Below are positions 38,609 through 54,504 of a stretch of 64,000 nucleotides of DNA, one piece after another. This stretch comes from Pterobdella sp. o SKG-2022 (Eukaryota > Annelida > Clitellata > Hirudinida > Piscicolidae): NCBI GenBank assembly GCA_964035795.1, contig OZ038320.1, positions 8,082,671-8,146,670 of the forward strand, read 5' to 3'. Position numbers and translations under genes: made by a program. The notes below the pieces were generated by a model. The model was not told the origin of the DNA. It worked only from the letters and a program-made list of their open reading frames with translations, and searched no databases. The stretch's first letter is position 1, and the number at the start of each line of letters is the position of its first letter.

Positions 38609-41600
38609 ATGGCTAATATGTTTCTTAATGCAGATCAATCTGCATCTCAATATAACAGCCAAGAAACTGCTTTACAATACAAAAGAATGCCTAGTTTAGA
38701 AATCAGTGGGCAAGATGTCAAACATTTTCTCAATATCAGCAATAACAATGTCAATAATCCATTGAATAATCACGAATCACACAGTTTTTTGGGAGAATTT
38801 CAACCCTTATTTTTCAATAGTAGTCAAAAGCTGACAAATCTTTCAAATTTTGATCTTAGTTCAGAAGAACGTAGATATGTTCTTCCTAGAGACTCATACA
38901 GTAATTTTACTGCTCTACAACCATTGCCTTCAATTGCCACTATGAGTGATTCTCATCTAAGCAATCTCCATTCCAATGCCTTTAACAACCACGACCCTTC
39001 TTCTCCCATTGCCAGTTTTGCTCCAAATTACTCTTCACTTTATGAGGAAAATGACCAAAATTCTTATTTGCTTCAAAATGGTATTTCTATGAGCAACAAT
39101 TTTCATTCATCTCAAACTGATTCTCACCTGCAACATCACCCACTACATCCTCAAGCTTTACCCCAAGCTCCTTCTCACCAAGAGCATTCTAACAATACTA
39201 ATGGAAATATTTTTAACAACAGCAATAATCCACACAACCCATATATCCCATCTAATAGTTCTTTTATTCTACCATCTCTTGATGGCCTCTATAATAAAAA
39301 GTTTGAACATGATTTTTCAATGGTACCAAACTCATCATTTACATCTCTTTATGACAACAACCATATACTTCTTCAAAACAACCAAAATGACAGCAATGAT
39401 GTTGATAATAAAACAGCCAATAATAATGTTCAGTACCAAGTTTCATCCACAAACAATATGCATTGTCTTTCTTCTTCATCATCGTCTAATGAAACTGATC
39501 CAAATGATTGTGGAGAAAAACTAAACACTAGAGAAGTAGCTCTTCAAATTGGAAGTGAACTCAAGAGATACAGCATTCCCCAATCAGTTTTTGCTCAGCA
39601 AGTTTTGTGTAGATCTCAGGGAACCCTCTCAGATCTTCTCAGAAACCCCAAACCATGGAGCAAACTGAAATCTGGAAGAGAAACTTTTCGACGAATGTGG
39701 AAATGGCTACAAGAACCTGAGTATCAAAGGCTTGCTACTCTTCGCATGATTGGGAAAATGTCTTGTAAGTTGTTATAAATTATTTAAATCTTCAAAAATT
39801 ATGATGTCATTGACTGAAAAATTTTAAATTATTTGTTTGAAATAATCAGTTATTATATTGGAAAAATTTTTTATCTGTTAGTTTGTTTTAATAGAATTTT
39901 TAAAATAATTTTTTAATGATTTATTTTACAGTTACTAAAAGTTAATTCTCAAAAAAGTTTTTTCTATTAATCGAAAAAAATAGTTATACAAATTATCTAA
40001 TTGTTTAAGACTGACTTTCATTTCACAACTATATTGGCTAATGTAGTTTTTTTTTCTAAATCTCATGTTTTTAACAAAAATTTTTTAAACACTGAATGTT
40101 TTTATCAATAATAAAAATCTTTTGAGGATGAAACTTGGTACTGATCTTTATTATTATTGGCACTTTGCAATGAAAAAATTTAGTGTTCAGTTATTTTTTT
40201 ATTTCTGCTTTGGCTTGAGGAAATTATCGCGTTTTTCTGGTTTTTGTGCATTACAAATATTTAAAAAAATTCTTAAATCTCAACAATCTTATGAATTCAG
40301 ATTAAAAAGATTTAAAAAATTATTTTTTTAGAAAAATATGAATCTGCATTATATATCATTGACTATAAAATATAAAAATTAATATTATAAGCTATTTTTG
40401 TAATATCGTGGCTCCACCCTAATTTTGATGGATTACTTTTCTCTGTGAACTTTTTCATTAATTTATAATAATTCATTTCGAATCTTATCTAATTTTGAAA
40501 TTTTATTTGTTATTCCCAATTAAATTTAATATAATATTAAAAATATATTCATCAAAAACTGACAAGTAAAATCATCCACAATAAAACTTGACTTTCTTAT
40601 TTCCATCATTTAAATTTTTTGCATTCTTTCCATGAAAGAAAATATTTCTAATAATTTTCTATTGTTATTTTTTAATTGCGAGTTACTTTTAAATGGAAAA
40701 AAGTGAAAGGTAAAAAAGAGAGACGTTGTAATAGTGAGGGAAAAGATAAAAGATAGCTAGAGAGTGCTAAAGGTAAAATGACGGACAGGTAAAAACTGTT
40801 ACATTATTTGTGCACGAGCCGTACGCAAGCTTTTATTAATATTTTGTAAAGTCCTTTCTTTTTATTTCCCGTGTTATTTTTTTTAAATAGATTTTTTTCT
40901 TATAAGAGTTTTCTTGTTTGAAATTTTTTTATACACCGCTGCTTATATCAAGAAAATTTTAACATCAATCAAACCTTAATGAGAACGAAAGCTCATTTTT
41001 ACGATGTATAAAAAGGTTTAAAATTCCAAAACTCTAATTTATCAATGTGATTAGGCAAAAGTATGAATCACATGCATAAAACAAACACCACACAGACTTG
41101 GCCGAATGATGGTAGAATTTGATTCGCTTGAACGCAACCAAGCGTACAAACCGTACACGCTTCTGTAAACAGAATATGATATGATCTGTGAACACTTAAT
41201 TAATAGAACAATCTTATGCTATTAATAAGATGTGGAAGAATATTATCGGCTGGTTTTAATTGAAATCTTCATTCATCATACTTTTAATATCTTGTGATAT
41301 CTTTAAAATTAAATTTAAAATAATTTTTTTTTCAATACATTTTGGATATTATAAAAATCAATATTTGCTTAAAATTATTATAATATATTAGATTTAAATT
41401 ATAACGAATAATTCTTATTTTTCAAACCACGCAATGAAACATTGTTCAAAAAAAAGGTCTCATTAGACCATCATATTAAACTCCGTTCAGTTTTTAATTA
41501 TGAAGTAGGAAATATCATTAAAATATTCAATATTAAATTTTTTTCATTAAAATGGTATATTTTTTAAGTTTTCAATTCAATTCTCAATAATAATATTCAA

Positions 41601-44600
41601 CGTATATAGATTTCAATATATTAAACTTCAATACGACAACCGCTTGAATTAATATATGAAATTAACGGTACTCCTTTATAATTCTGAAACATTCAGATAT
41701 ATGCAAATTACTTAATCATGTTAGTGCTGTTTTCAACTCATTTTTTTATACTTTTAGTTCTGTGTTCATTAATAATTATTTCAGTAAACTTTTGCATTCT
41801 TTTATCTTGTCGTCTATCTGTTTTCTCATCCATCCATCACAACAATGGATTTGGTGCACACGCATACAACTCACCTTTATTAATATCCCGTACACTTTTG
41901 TTCTTACCATTTATTTCATCTTTATTCATTAGTTTTCTTTCGACTTATTGTATGTATTTAGCTGAAAAATATTCAGAGAAATGCACAATTTAATTACCAA
42001 GTTTGAAATTATATTAGAACAAAACATGTATAAAAATAGAGCTGGTTATATTATTATACATACAGCCGATCGAGGGTACATAGTTTGAAGAAAGAAATGA
42101 ATAATTTGTTAACCTTAGACATAGGCGGTTGAAATGCTGAAACAAGTCGCAGTAAAAAATTGATTATCTACTCAATGTTCTACCAAACTTCTTGAATCGA
42201 AACTTTCGCTAACATCATATAACAAGCCTTATTTATCTAATCTCAAATTTAATATCTATTGGACAGATAGTATTAAAAAACTTAATATTAATAAATCGAA
42301 AGAAAAGTAAGAAATTATTTGAACATATAAGTTATTTGAAAACCCCTACGCTAAGTTACCACTGAAATAATCACTGGCTTGAGAAGCCATATAAACATAC
42401 TTCAACTGGTAAACTTAATTTTGCGTTAATTGTGTTCACCCCACTACAACTTTGAAGAAATGCGTTTCTGATAGAATTGTTTAAATTAATTTACTAAAAA
42501 AAACAGAAAATTTTAATATATCAATTAAAATCGCTAAAATAAAAACATAAAAAGAAATTATATTTTAAAAATAAAAAATTTTCATTACTGTTCATCTCAA
42601 GCTTTTTGAAACAATTGTTATCTATACAAATGTCATCAACAAATATCATTATCAACGCAACTAGCACGTGTTTCAGGTAAGTACCTTTAGCAGTCAAGCC
42701 CGCACTAGCTGCTTCTATGTATAACATCCACCATATACAACTATCGTATACTTTACATATATTCATAAGTTGTATTATTCATTTCATCATTTATCATTTC
42801 GGTTTTATGATAATATTTTTACTTGGTTTTAATTTGTTTTATTTAAATACAAACGATTTTCTTTTTGTTTATTTTTTAAATTTATTTTAAACATTTTAAA
42901 AAATATTATTGATAAAACATCGTAAACAATTACCCGTTAAAAGTTATAATATTTGCATGTTTTTTTTTGATATCAATCATGTTTCCAAAGCAGTGTTCAT
43001 CTTTTGCATCTTTATCAATTATGCAGCAATACCTAATTCATCTTTAAACAATGAGAAACAGAATGATAACTTAGGCTTTTTAAAACAAAAATTTCACTAT
43101 CAATATTGATAAAGTCCCCTGTTTGCTAATAGTTTCACTACTCAAGCATGTATTATAATGTTAAAATCAGTTTTCATGTGTAATTGTGCTCAGTGAAATT
43201 GTTTGAATGAAATACTGATGCTTAGATGTATTGATTTTTTAAGAAAAAAAAAACTACAAAATTAACTATCTCCACCACATTGTAGCCCGCTCAAATGTCA
43301 CTCAAGTGAAAATTCTAAGAAAATGATTATGACGATTGTAGTTTTAATGTATTATATTCTTACACGTTTGTATGCGTTTTTTTATAGCTGGAGTTAAGAA
43401 AAGCTGTGTAGTTTGAGAACAACATTGAAGACCGTATTGTTTATTCTTTAATATTAGTTAAGTTGTATTTTTCATTATTAAAAGTTTTTTTGAGGAGATT
43501 ATATGAATGGGGTGAGGGCAAAAAATAGTTCGGCGACAAGATCGTTATTATATTATGGCTTTTTTATGTGTTTTAATTTTTTGTTTTTGGTGGCAAGTAC
43601 ATTTTTGAGTAGAAAACACACAGAACTCGGCGTTCTTTCAGAACATCGTATCTATATATTTTATGAATAAAAAGAATAACGAAATCGATATTGAATTCAA
43701 TTGATACAACCAAACTTTTACACAAACTTTATGAATCAGTGAAATTATGTTATGAAGCTGTAGTTAAAATTAAATTAAATATTTTTACTTTTATTTTTCA
43801 AGTTACATCTAAGCAATAAAAATACCCTTGTATGAATTCATTTAATTGCAAAATAATAACAAATTTATTAATATATGAGATGATTAGTGCGCGATTAGAA
43901 AATACAAAATCAATTTTTACCTTAACTAAACACTGAGGTTCTAATAAGAAAATCAACTATAATCATACTTCTTACAGCTAACAACAGACAAAAGGAATGT
44001 TCAAAAGAAAGAAGCAGACCCAGTCCAAGTACCAATAACAACATCAACAACAACAACAACAGCCACCACCACATGAACAACACCAAAAAACCACGTTTGG
44101 TCTTTACTGACGTGCAGAGAAGAACCCTAATGGCAATTTTCGAACAAACACGCAGGCCGAACAAAGAGATTCAGACTGCTATAGCTGATCAACTTGGTAT
44201 GTGTGGTTTTAAATTTGGATTTATCATGCGCCATATGGTCTTTCATATCGACGTTTAACTTAGTTTTTTTTTAGTTTGTTATATGCTATTATACTTACTT
44301 GCTAAGATGTTTATTTGAGAAGGTTTATTTTTTCATACTAGATCATTAAATTCAATAGTCAATGATTTACTTAAAAAATGAATTGGATATTAATAAAATC
44401 ATTGAACGATGATCAACTACAGGTTTGAAGATATCGACGGTTGCAAATTTTTTCATGAACGCCCGCAGAAGGTCTTTTGAAAAATACATTGAAGACGACC
44501 ATTCAGACCAAAGCAATACTAACAGTACTAACAACAACATAAGCAACAACGGAAATCTTAACAATAGCAATATGCACAATGTTAATAATAATGATATATA

Positions 44601-44634
44601 CCCTACTAGAACTCCGTCTAACATGACTCATTAA
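38609..44634 (+). CDS. onecut: Onecut (HNF6-type) transcription factor
   Basis: DNA-binding regulator of neuronal and endodermal cell fate in animals. Three exons, 38609-39764, 43978-44196 and 44423-44634, phase 1 at both joins, 528 residues. The N-terminal 300 residues are Asn/Ser/His-rich and poorly conserved. A single CUT domain (about residues 303-380) contains RYSIPQSVFAQQVLCRSQGT and NPKPWSKLKSGRETFRRMW. An Asn/His-rich linker follows. The homeodomain (about 422-481) starts KKPRLVFTDVQRRTL and ends in ANFFMNARRRS, with Phe48 and Met50 in helix 3, the Onecut hallmark. The tail is Asn-rich. Introns fall after the CUT domain and inside the homeodomain. The first intron spans 4.2 kb and shows no exon. 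The ATG at 38609 is the first of a continuous frame; upstream sequence has stops. Confidence 0.97.
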
Positions 44635-46763
44635 TCAAGGGTACAGGTTTAATTAATAGATTAATTTACCTTAGTAATTAATTAATTAGCAGTTTATGTG
44701 AATGATAAGAGTGATGAATTATGGTTTATTTTTAAGATTTTTATTGAGTATTAGTATTAGGGTCTTATCGTAATGAAAGAAAGTATATATCGAATAATAA
44801 TAATGATAATAGAAATAGTTATTATATTTATAAAAAGCAAAATTTATGAAAACATAGAAAGCAATAATATAAAATAAAGAGAAAAAGAAAGCATTGAAAG
44901 CGACTTCTTTAAGGAAAAGAATTTTCAACATTGAATAATGCTAAAATTAATTATAAAAATACAAGCACATATATCTTAAAGAAAAACAAAAGCAATAGAG
45001 ATGAATAATCTAAGCAGATGTGTACATAGGTTGGGTAGTCAAAGCTGATAACTCATATTCAACGTAGTCATTTTATTTTCTAAATTCTTTTCAAAGTTTT
45101 TTTTTATTTCATTGTTGATTTTTCAGTCATGTTGTTACAAAGTTGTTTTTGCTATTTTTATACATTCAAACCTATGCATTCCTTTCTCAAGATATGTAAC
45201 TTTTTTTTAGACCTTTTTAATTTTTCTTGTTTTTCTTATGTGAAGCGTTTTTCTCACGTGTTATTTTGTTAGCCCAGTCACATTTGTTGGAATTCCCCCA
45301 CGTTTAAACAAAAGCAATGACAGTAACAAAATTTTCAACCATATAATACTCAAGGCATTTGGAAACTTCGATTGCTTCTAACACTCAGTTATACATACTC
45401 ATAACTTTCAATCGTAATACATTTGTTTTTGTTGAGATTATACCTTTGGTGAAATTTGTAATTTAGCTGAAGAGAAATTTTACTTGACTAGAATTCATAG
45501 TTTATGTATTCATTAGATTATGTAAATTATTACAACGACTGGACTTTCTTTTGGCTAAGGTAATCTTTTGTGCTACATTCCACGTTTTAAAGCAATTTTC
45601 TCCAACTCTACATATCCCATTTTTTATAAACAGTTTTACCGTTGGTTATTACGAACGTTACACATTTTATATATATTTTTATGAGGGTATCATATAATTA
45701 CTGGTCTTGCTATGAATGATTTTCACGTACGTTTGAACCTTAATTTTTTTTTAAGATACGTTGGTATCAATTGTTCACCGACAAACTCCATCAAAATTAC
45801 ATGCTAATATAAATTTACCAAGACTTTCAACATGTATGATAAAATGCAAAAAAATGAATTGAAATTGAACAATGAACCGCTAGAAATGCTTGTTTAAAGG
45901 TGATAGGTGCAATTAGTTTTAGTGTTACCACCAATATGTTTAAGTATGCATAACGTTTGTACATACAATTATTTAAAATATTTAACTATTTAATTTGTTA
46001 ACACTTGTTTTGTTATTTCCAAGTTTAGGCATTTACATTTTTTTGTTTTTAAACATTATCAAGTCATCTTTTTTTTTGTTTTAAACATGACCAAGTCATT
46101 TTTTTGAATTAGCTCTGAACATGCAATACTTCAAGATTATAAAAGGTATTTCTCAAAGATCTCATTTTTCAGAAATATTTTTAAACATAGTCTTAAGTCT
46201 AAACTAGTCATTTCCGAGTTACGGTGTATACATAAAAAACTTTGCAATGGCTTTACTTCAAGATCTCGCAATGGTTCACTATTTTTTCCATGGTTTTACT
46301 CTAAATTATTAATTTATAGTGATTAATTTTTATGATTTTATGGAATGTTATATTTGGAGATTGATTCAGTTAACTACCACATAATCGCCTTCAAATACAA
46401 TTTCTTGCAATTTACATTTTCTATTTTTATTAAACAACTCTTGAATAACATATTCTGAAAGTATAATAATGTTTTATCTATTAATTTTCAAACTCCACAT
46501 TTGAGTAATCTCTAGCATGACCATCGTTGAGAGGAAATTGAGCAAATGTTTTTGAATATTGAATGTTTCAATGCTGAGAATAGCAAAGATGATGACAATG
46601 ATGTTCTAATGTAGTTTTATGTCAGTTTACTTTTAAGCAATCTATTACCTGGCCTTTGACACTTCTGAATTTTATTTCATTATTTTTGTAAATACCAAAA
46701 AATTTTGGTCAATTGGAAGATTGTAAGATCCGTCATTTCATCAGTTGACAATTTCAATGGTCA

Positions 46764-46765
<2 letters not shown>

Positions 46766-46832
<67 letters not shown>
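46766..46832. repeat. (TA)n microsatellite
   Basis: Sixty-seven bases of uninterrupted TA repeat. The Tyr-Ile open frame over it is an artefact. Confidence 0.97.
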
Positions 46833-46835
<3 letters not shown>

Positions 46836-47889
46836 TCATATATATTCGAACACTTAGTTATCATTACACAGATTGCCTTGCACTATTAGCAATATGCGCT
46901 GTATATATTACGTCTGATATTTATTCAGCTTTTCAGAAACTTCTCTAGTTGGAAAGTTCTTGAGGTGTTTGTCATATGTGGTTTGTGGTACTAAATCCTT
47001 TTATCGTTTTCTGTTATAATTACAAAACTCCAGTTTATTTAGTTTGTTAACTATTAGCCTTTCAGGTTTTTTATATATAGTTTCCTTAATCATGGAATTT
47101 TTTTCCAAATAGTTATGAATCATGAGTGTAATTTATTGAAACTGCCTGTTTTAAATAAAATTTCAAGTTTTTGATTTTCACTTAACGCTTGTCAACTCAG
47201 CAATGATAATGGCTTTTAATGACAAAGTTCATCAATTTGATGCTTTTTGGGGTGTTAACAATATGAACATTTTAAAATGGGGTTTCATTTAAGTTATAAT
47301 TTATTAAATTTAATTAATGATCAACGATTTATTAAAAGGTTTTATGCATTTTACTTTTAATCATGGTAATCTTATACGAGATTTTAACCATGATCAATTT
47401 AAAAATTTGTTATGATGCACCGTGAACAAAATTGTTTGTATTGTGCCTTTGGCAAATTTTTATGAGTGAATTGTACATTGAGTTTTGAAGGTAAGCGTAA
47501 ATACTGAAGCGTTAATACTTTTTGAACTAATATAAACGTTTGTCATCATCTTTATAAGTACCTTAACAATATTTATATGATTATTTTTAATTTTATTAAC
47601 ATACAACTGTATTTCGTCAATTTAACGATGTTTTTGATGAATTTTTTATTCGAAGAACAATCTCATTAAGTCTCTTTACATATATACCATGAGAGCCATT
47701 ATAGATGTTCGAAGCACTATTTAATGGTTAGTTCTTGCAAACTTGTTATCAGTAATTCAATAAAATTATTGAAATATCGCTCATTTAGCATTCGTAAGTA
47801 GACATTCCATTACTCATTCACTTTTTTTGAACAAATAAAATTTAATTTGTTAAAAATTTCAATTTAAAATACTTCCAGTAAAGAAAATT

Positions 47890-48075
47890 AAGCCGTTATG
47901 CTACAGCGGATGCTCTTAAAACTGCTACATCCGGGAAGATAGTAAATAGTAGCTAGATCACTGGCGGGATGGCTGAATTAATTTTAAAGCCAAAAGCGGA
48001 AGTTGTGTAAATCCCGCTAGACATTTAAAGCCCCTAATTATGATTTAGTAGTGGGCGATTAGGCACCATGAACCG
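47890..48075. other. GC-richer island with two hairpins
   Basis: This block holds a hairpin with CGGATG/CATCCG arms (about 47908-47936) and a second element bounded by GCGGGAT and ATCCCGC (about 47964-48022). Part of the second resembles a degenerate tRNA-type A box (GATGGCTGAATTAA), and a weak B-box-like GTAAATCCC follows. No protein frame is convincing. It may be an eroded SINE or a small non-coding RNA relic. Confidence 0.3.
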
Positions 48076-49153
48076 AAGATTATCTTAAAAAGTTCAAAAA
48101 TTTATTGCTCATCATTTTACAAAATAGTTTTGAGAACACTGAATTTTTTCAATTTGTTTTGAAACCTAACTATGAATGAGATAATGAACGTTTGAGCAAG
48201 AACTCTAGAAACCCTGCTAACCTTCGAAGGTTTTGGGAGGTGGCACCTAAACACCCAACAAAACACTCACCACTAGCAACTAACATTTTATATAAACTTT
48301 TTTGAACAAGGTAAGTTATTTAGGATTAATAAAGCGAGAAATGGCTTGAAAAAAATGGCATAACGAACAAGAAGCCTTAAAGAGTATATTTAACTCTTAA
48401 ATAACTAGAGAATTTTCAAATTTTAATACTTAAAAAGGCTTTCATTTTAGAAGTTTCCATTAATTTAATTTGGTTTACTTAATATTTAACTTGCAACAAA
48501 GTCCATGTAATCAACAATGTTTGTGCTAAGCCATTAAAATCAAAATTCGTATCAAAGGTGAAAAACGCTTTACAGACAATATTAAGTTGTTTAAAGAAAA
48601 AATTTTAACATAATTATAAGCTGACAACCGAAATAATCAAAAATGATCTGAAATTAATTAAGCTCATTTATATTATACTCATACAGCTACCATGAACTTT
48701 TTGTTATAGCTTTCTACAAGAAAAGCCATACGATTTTAGAGTAATCAGTAAAATAAAATATTCATTAAAATTCTTTGTTTCATTAAAACCATCATCACAT
48801 CGTCGTCACCACCATCACTAAACTAAATTTCCTACCAGAACGGAGTGGTTATTTCGTTTCACTATATTTAAATAACTGGATATATAATTGGAGAAATTAT
48901 TGGCTGGTAGTTACATTACATTATGGCAACTCGTAAAGTAACAAATAAATAAACAAGATGATAAATTCGTTTGTGGTTAGTTTATATAGCATCTGATGAA
49001 TCATCTGAGATCCATAACCTTATTCATCAAACACTAAATGAAGGTACGCAACTGCCAATAATAAAATGCAAAAATAATATTACAGAAGGAGAAAACTATA
49101 TATGAAACTCGAAAATTTTCTCGAATGCAATGATGGTGACGACTGCCATATGC

Positions 49154-52841
<3,688 letters not shown>

Positions 52842-53270
52842 ATTCCGGCAACTATTTAGTGTCGGTGAAACTCTAACAAAAAAATGAAGCTAATTTTTTG
52901 TAAGTTTAACAATCACACAAATAGAGTTGACCCGCACAATAAACAAACTAAAGTTTTTAATAAAAAATGGCCGACACTGAATGAAAAAGCCGTTATACTT
53001 AGTCTTTGGTAAATTTTTAATATTATTGAGATTTAAAGAACCTAAAACGTATAAAATTTTTGTTTTTATTCGAAATAATATCAGATTTTTACTTGTTATT
53101 TTAGTAAACAAATAAGATTTTCTCGAAATCGTATCAAATAAACTGGATGAAAAAACATTCATTTTTTTCATTTTATTTGTATTAAACAACTATAAGAATA
53201 CTTAGTTTATTATAAAAAAATATAGTAATAATTGAATTGAAAATGAATTATATACAAATATGAAATTTAA
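52842..53270. other. PP2A upstream region
   Basis: The 429 bp between the TMEM170 stop and the PP2A start, both minus strand. It should contain the PP2A promoter and TMEM170 3' untranslated sequence. A 99-codon minus-strand open frame here (52890-53189) is not recognised and has no splice partner. Confidence 0.5.
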
Positions 53271-53946
53271 TTAGAGAGTAGCTAAAATCCTAGTAAAAGA
53301 AATAATAATAAGCATCACAGTTTGACCCACACCCCATGCTACAGCAATAAGTTTTCCCATTTCACTACCATGTGATCGATAAACTCCTGCTATTGCTGCA
53401 CCTATACAAGTTTTTTTAAATATTAAAAATATATGATGTAAACAATATAATGGTATTAACAACCACATTTTAAACAAAAAAGGTAATTCAAACAGAAATA
53501 ACTCTTTTATAATCTTCTTGTTTAATTTGACATATTTATAAAAATATCAAAAAGAACTTACTTGTTATAAGAAAAGCAATTAAAGATGTAAAAAACCCAT
53601 AAACGATTATGAAGAATGGAACAAATCGGCCAATTTTATGTTTCTTTAAATGTCCAAATGCTATTAAAGCAGCTACTAAATGTACAAGAAAAGAAGAAAA
53701 AACTGCCCAGAGAAAGACTGTGTACCAAATAACTGTTTTGAAGAACATGTTTTTATAAATTAAAATTTACTTGAAAAACTGAATAAGCTATAAAAATTAA
53801 ATACTATGAAACAGCATTTTTAACTAACCATAAAACCCATCTAAAGGATCATTAGAAGATTGACCAACTATTCCCGGAGAAAAAGTTGACATGGAAGAAA
53901 TGGATGTGGATTCATGAGTAGACATTCTTATAGAACGTGTTTCCAT
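53271..53946 (-). CDS. TMEM170A: TMEM170 family membrane protein
   Basis: Three exons on the minus strand, 53829-53946, 53562-53732 and 53271-53401, phase 1 at both joins, 139 residues (human TMEM170A 144). TMEM170A is an ER/nuclear-envelope multipass protein reported to influence ER sheet formation and nuclear pore assembly. Three membrane segments are visible: WYTVFLWAVFSSFLVHLVAA, PFFIIVYGFFTSLIAFLI, and the last around GQTVMLIIISFTRIL. The family-identifying strings ITSAAIAGVYR and the C-terminal RILATL are present. The N terminus is Ser/Thr-rich and not conserved. Two in-frame ATGs, at 53946 and 53925, could start it; the first is used here. Its 5' end faces the 7B2 gene, with about 370 bp between its start and the first 7B2 leader ATG. 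Confidence 0.93.
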
Positions 53947-54317
53947 ATGAAATTTTTTGATAACCTCAATTGAAAAAAGATTTTTTGAACGTTGGCATTT
54001 TAAGAGTATTTGTATTTGAGTTGATTTTTCAAAATTGATTATTTAATATTCTGCTATTTTCTTGTAGTGACATAGCTTATATAAATGGAAAAAATATTGA
54101 ATGTAAAAATCGAAATTATAAAACTAGTTTATTAAATAAAGATAGATTATCTCAACAAAGTTTCTTAGCTTAATTCACTTTTAAAAAGTCTCATGTTAAA
54201 TGAAAATATTTTTTAAAAATATTTTTTTGAAAAATTATGTTATTTTTCTATAATTTAGTGCATAATAACGTTTTTATCTTCTATTTAATTTTTAAGAATA
54301 AAAAATCTGGAGTATTG

Positions 54318-54504
54318 ATGACTACAGCAAGACAGCAGTCAATGCGGAAAGGTAGTTGTGACGTAGTTGACTGTAAACAGTGTAAAAATAAACCATATGG
54401 TAATTTTGTGACAATCATAATTTCCTTTTGAACTCACATTGCTTTCTCCATTAGTGAAACATCGCTATAATTCAGTAAAAAAGAGAACTTGTTATGGAAA
54501 TTAA
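54318..54504 (+). promoter_or_regulatory. Probable 7B2 leader with overlapping upstream ORF
   Basis: A possible 5' leader exon (ending 54399, donor gtaatt) can splice over a 55-bp intron to 54455, where a pyrimidine-rich acceptor ends in ATTAG. The joined leader would carry a 43-codon upstream frame starting MTTARQQSMRKGS and stopping at 54502-54504, just inside the 7B2 CDS in another frame. Such an overlap would reduce 7B2 translation if the transcript exists. Alternatively this is a separate small Cys-containing protein that I do not recognise. Confidence 0.35.

Larger units (their letters stand above)
44635..49153. other. Intergenic region between Onecut and PP2A
   Basis: About 4.5 kb without a recognised exon. 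It includes Onecut 3' sequence, a TA dinucleotide repeat and a structured GC-richer island near 48 kb, both listed separately. A 14-bp palindrome AACCTTCGAAGGTT lies near 48220. Confidence 0.5.

Noticed and set aside
39201..39524. 107-codon second frame inside Onecut exon 1
   Set aside because: Overlaps the Onecut frame, with an Ile/His-rich composition typical of an out-of-frame reading.
41718..41993. 91-codon hydrophobic frame in the Onecut intron
   Set aside because: No splice partners, no recognised family and no composition change from surrounding intron.
42521..42766. 81-codon minus-strand frame in the Onecut intron
   Set aside because: Unrecognised and isolated, and flanked by ordinary intron sequence.
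46745..46948. Tyr-Ile repeat frame
   Set aside because: Produced by the TA dinucleotide repeat.
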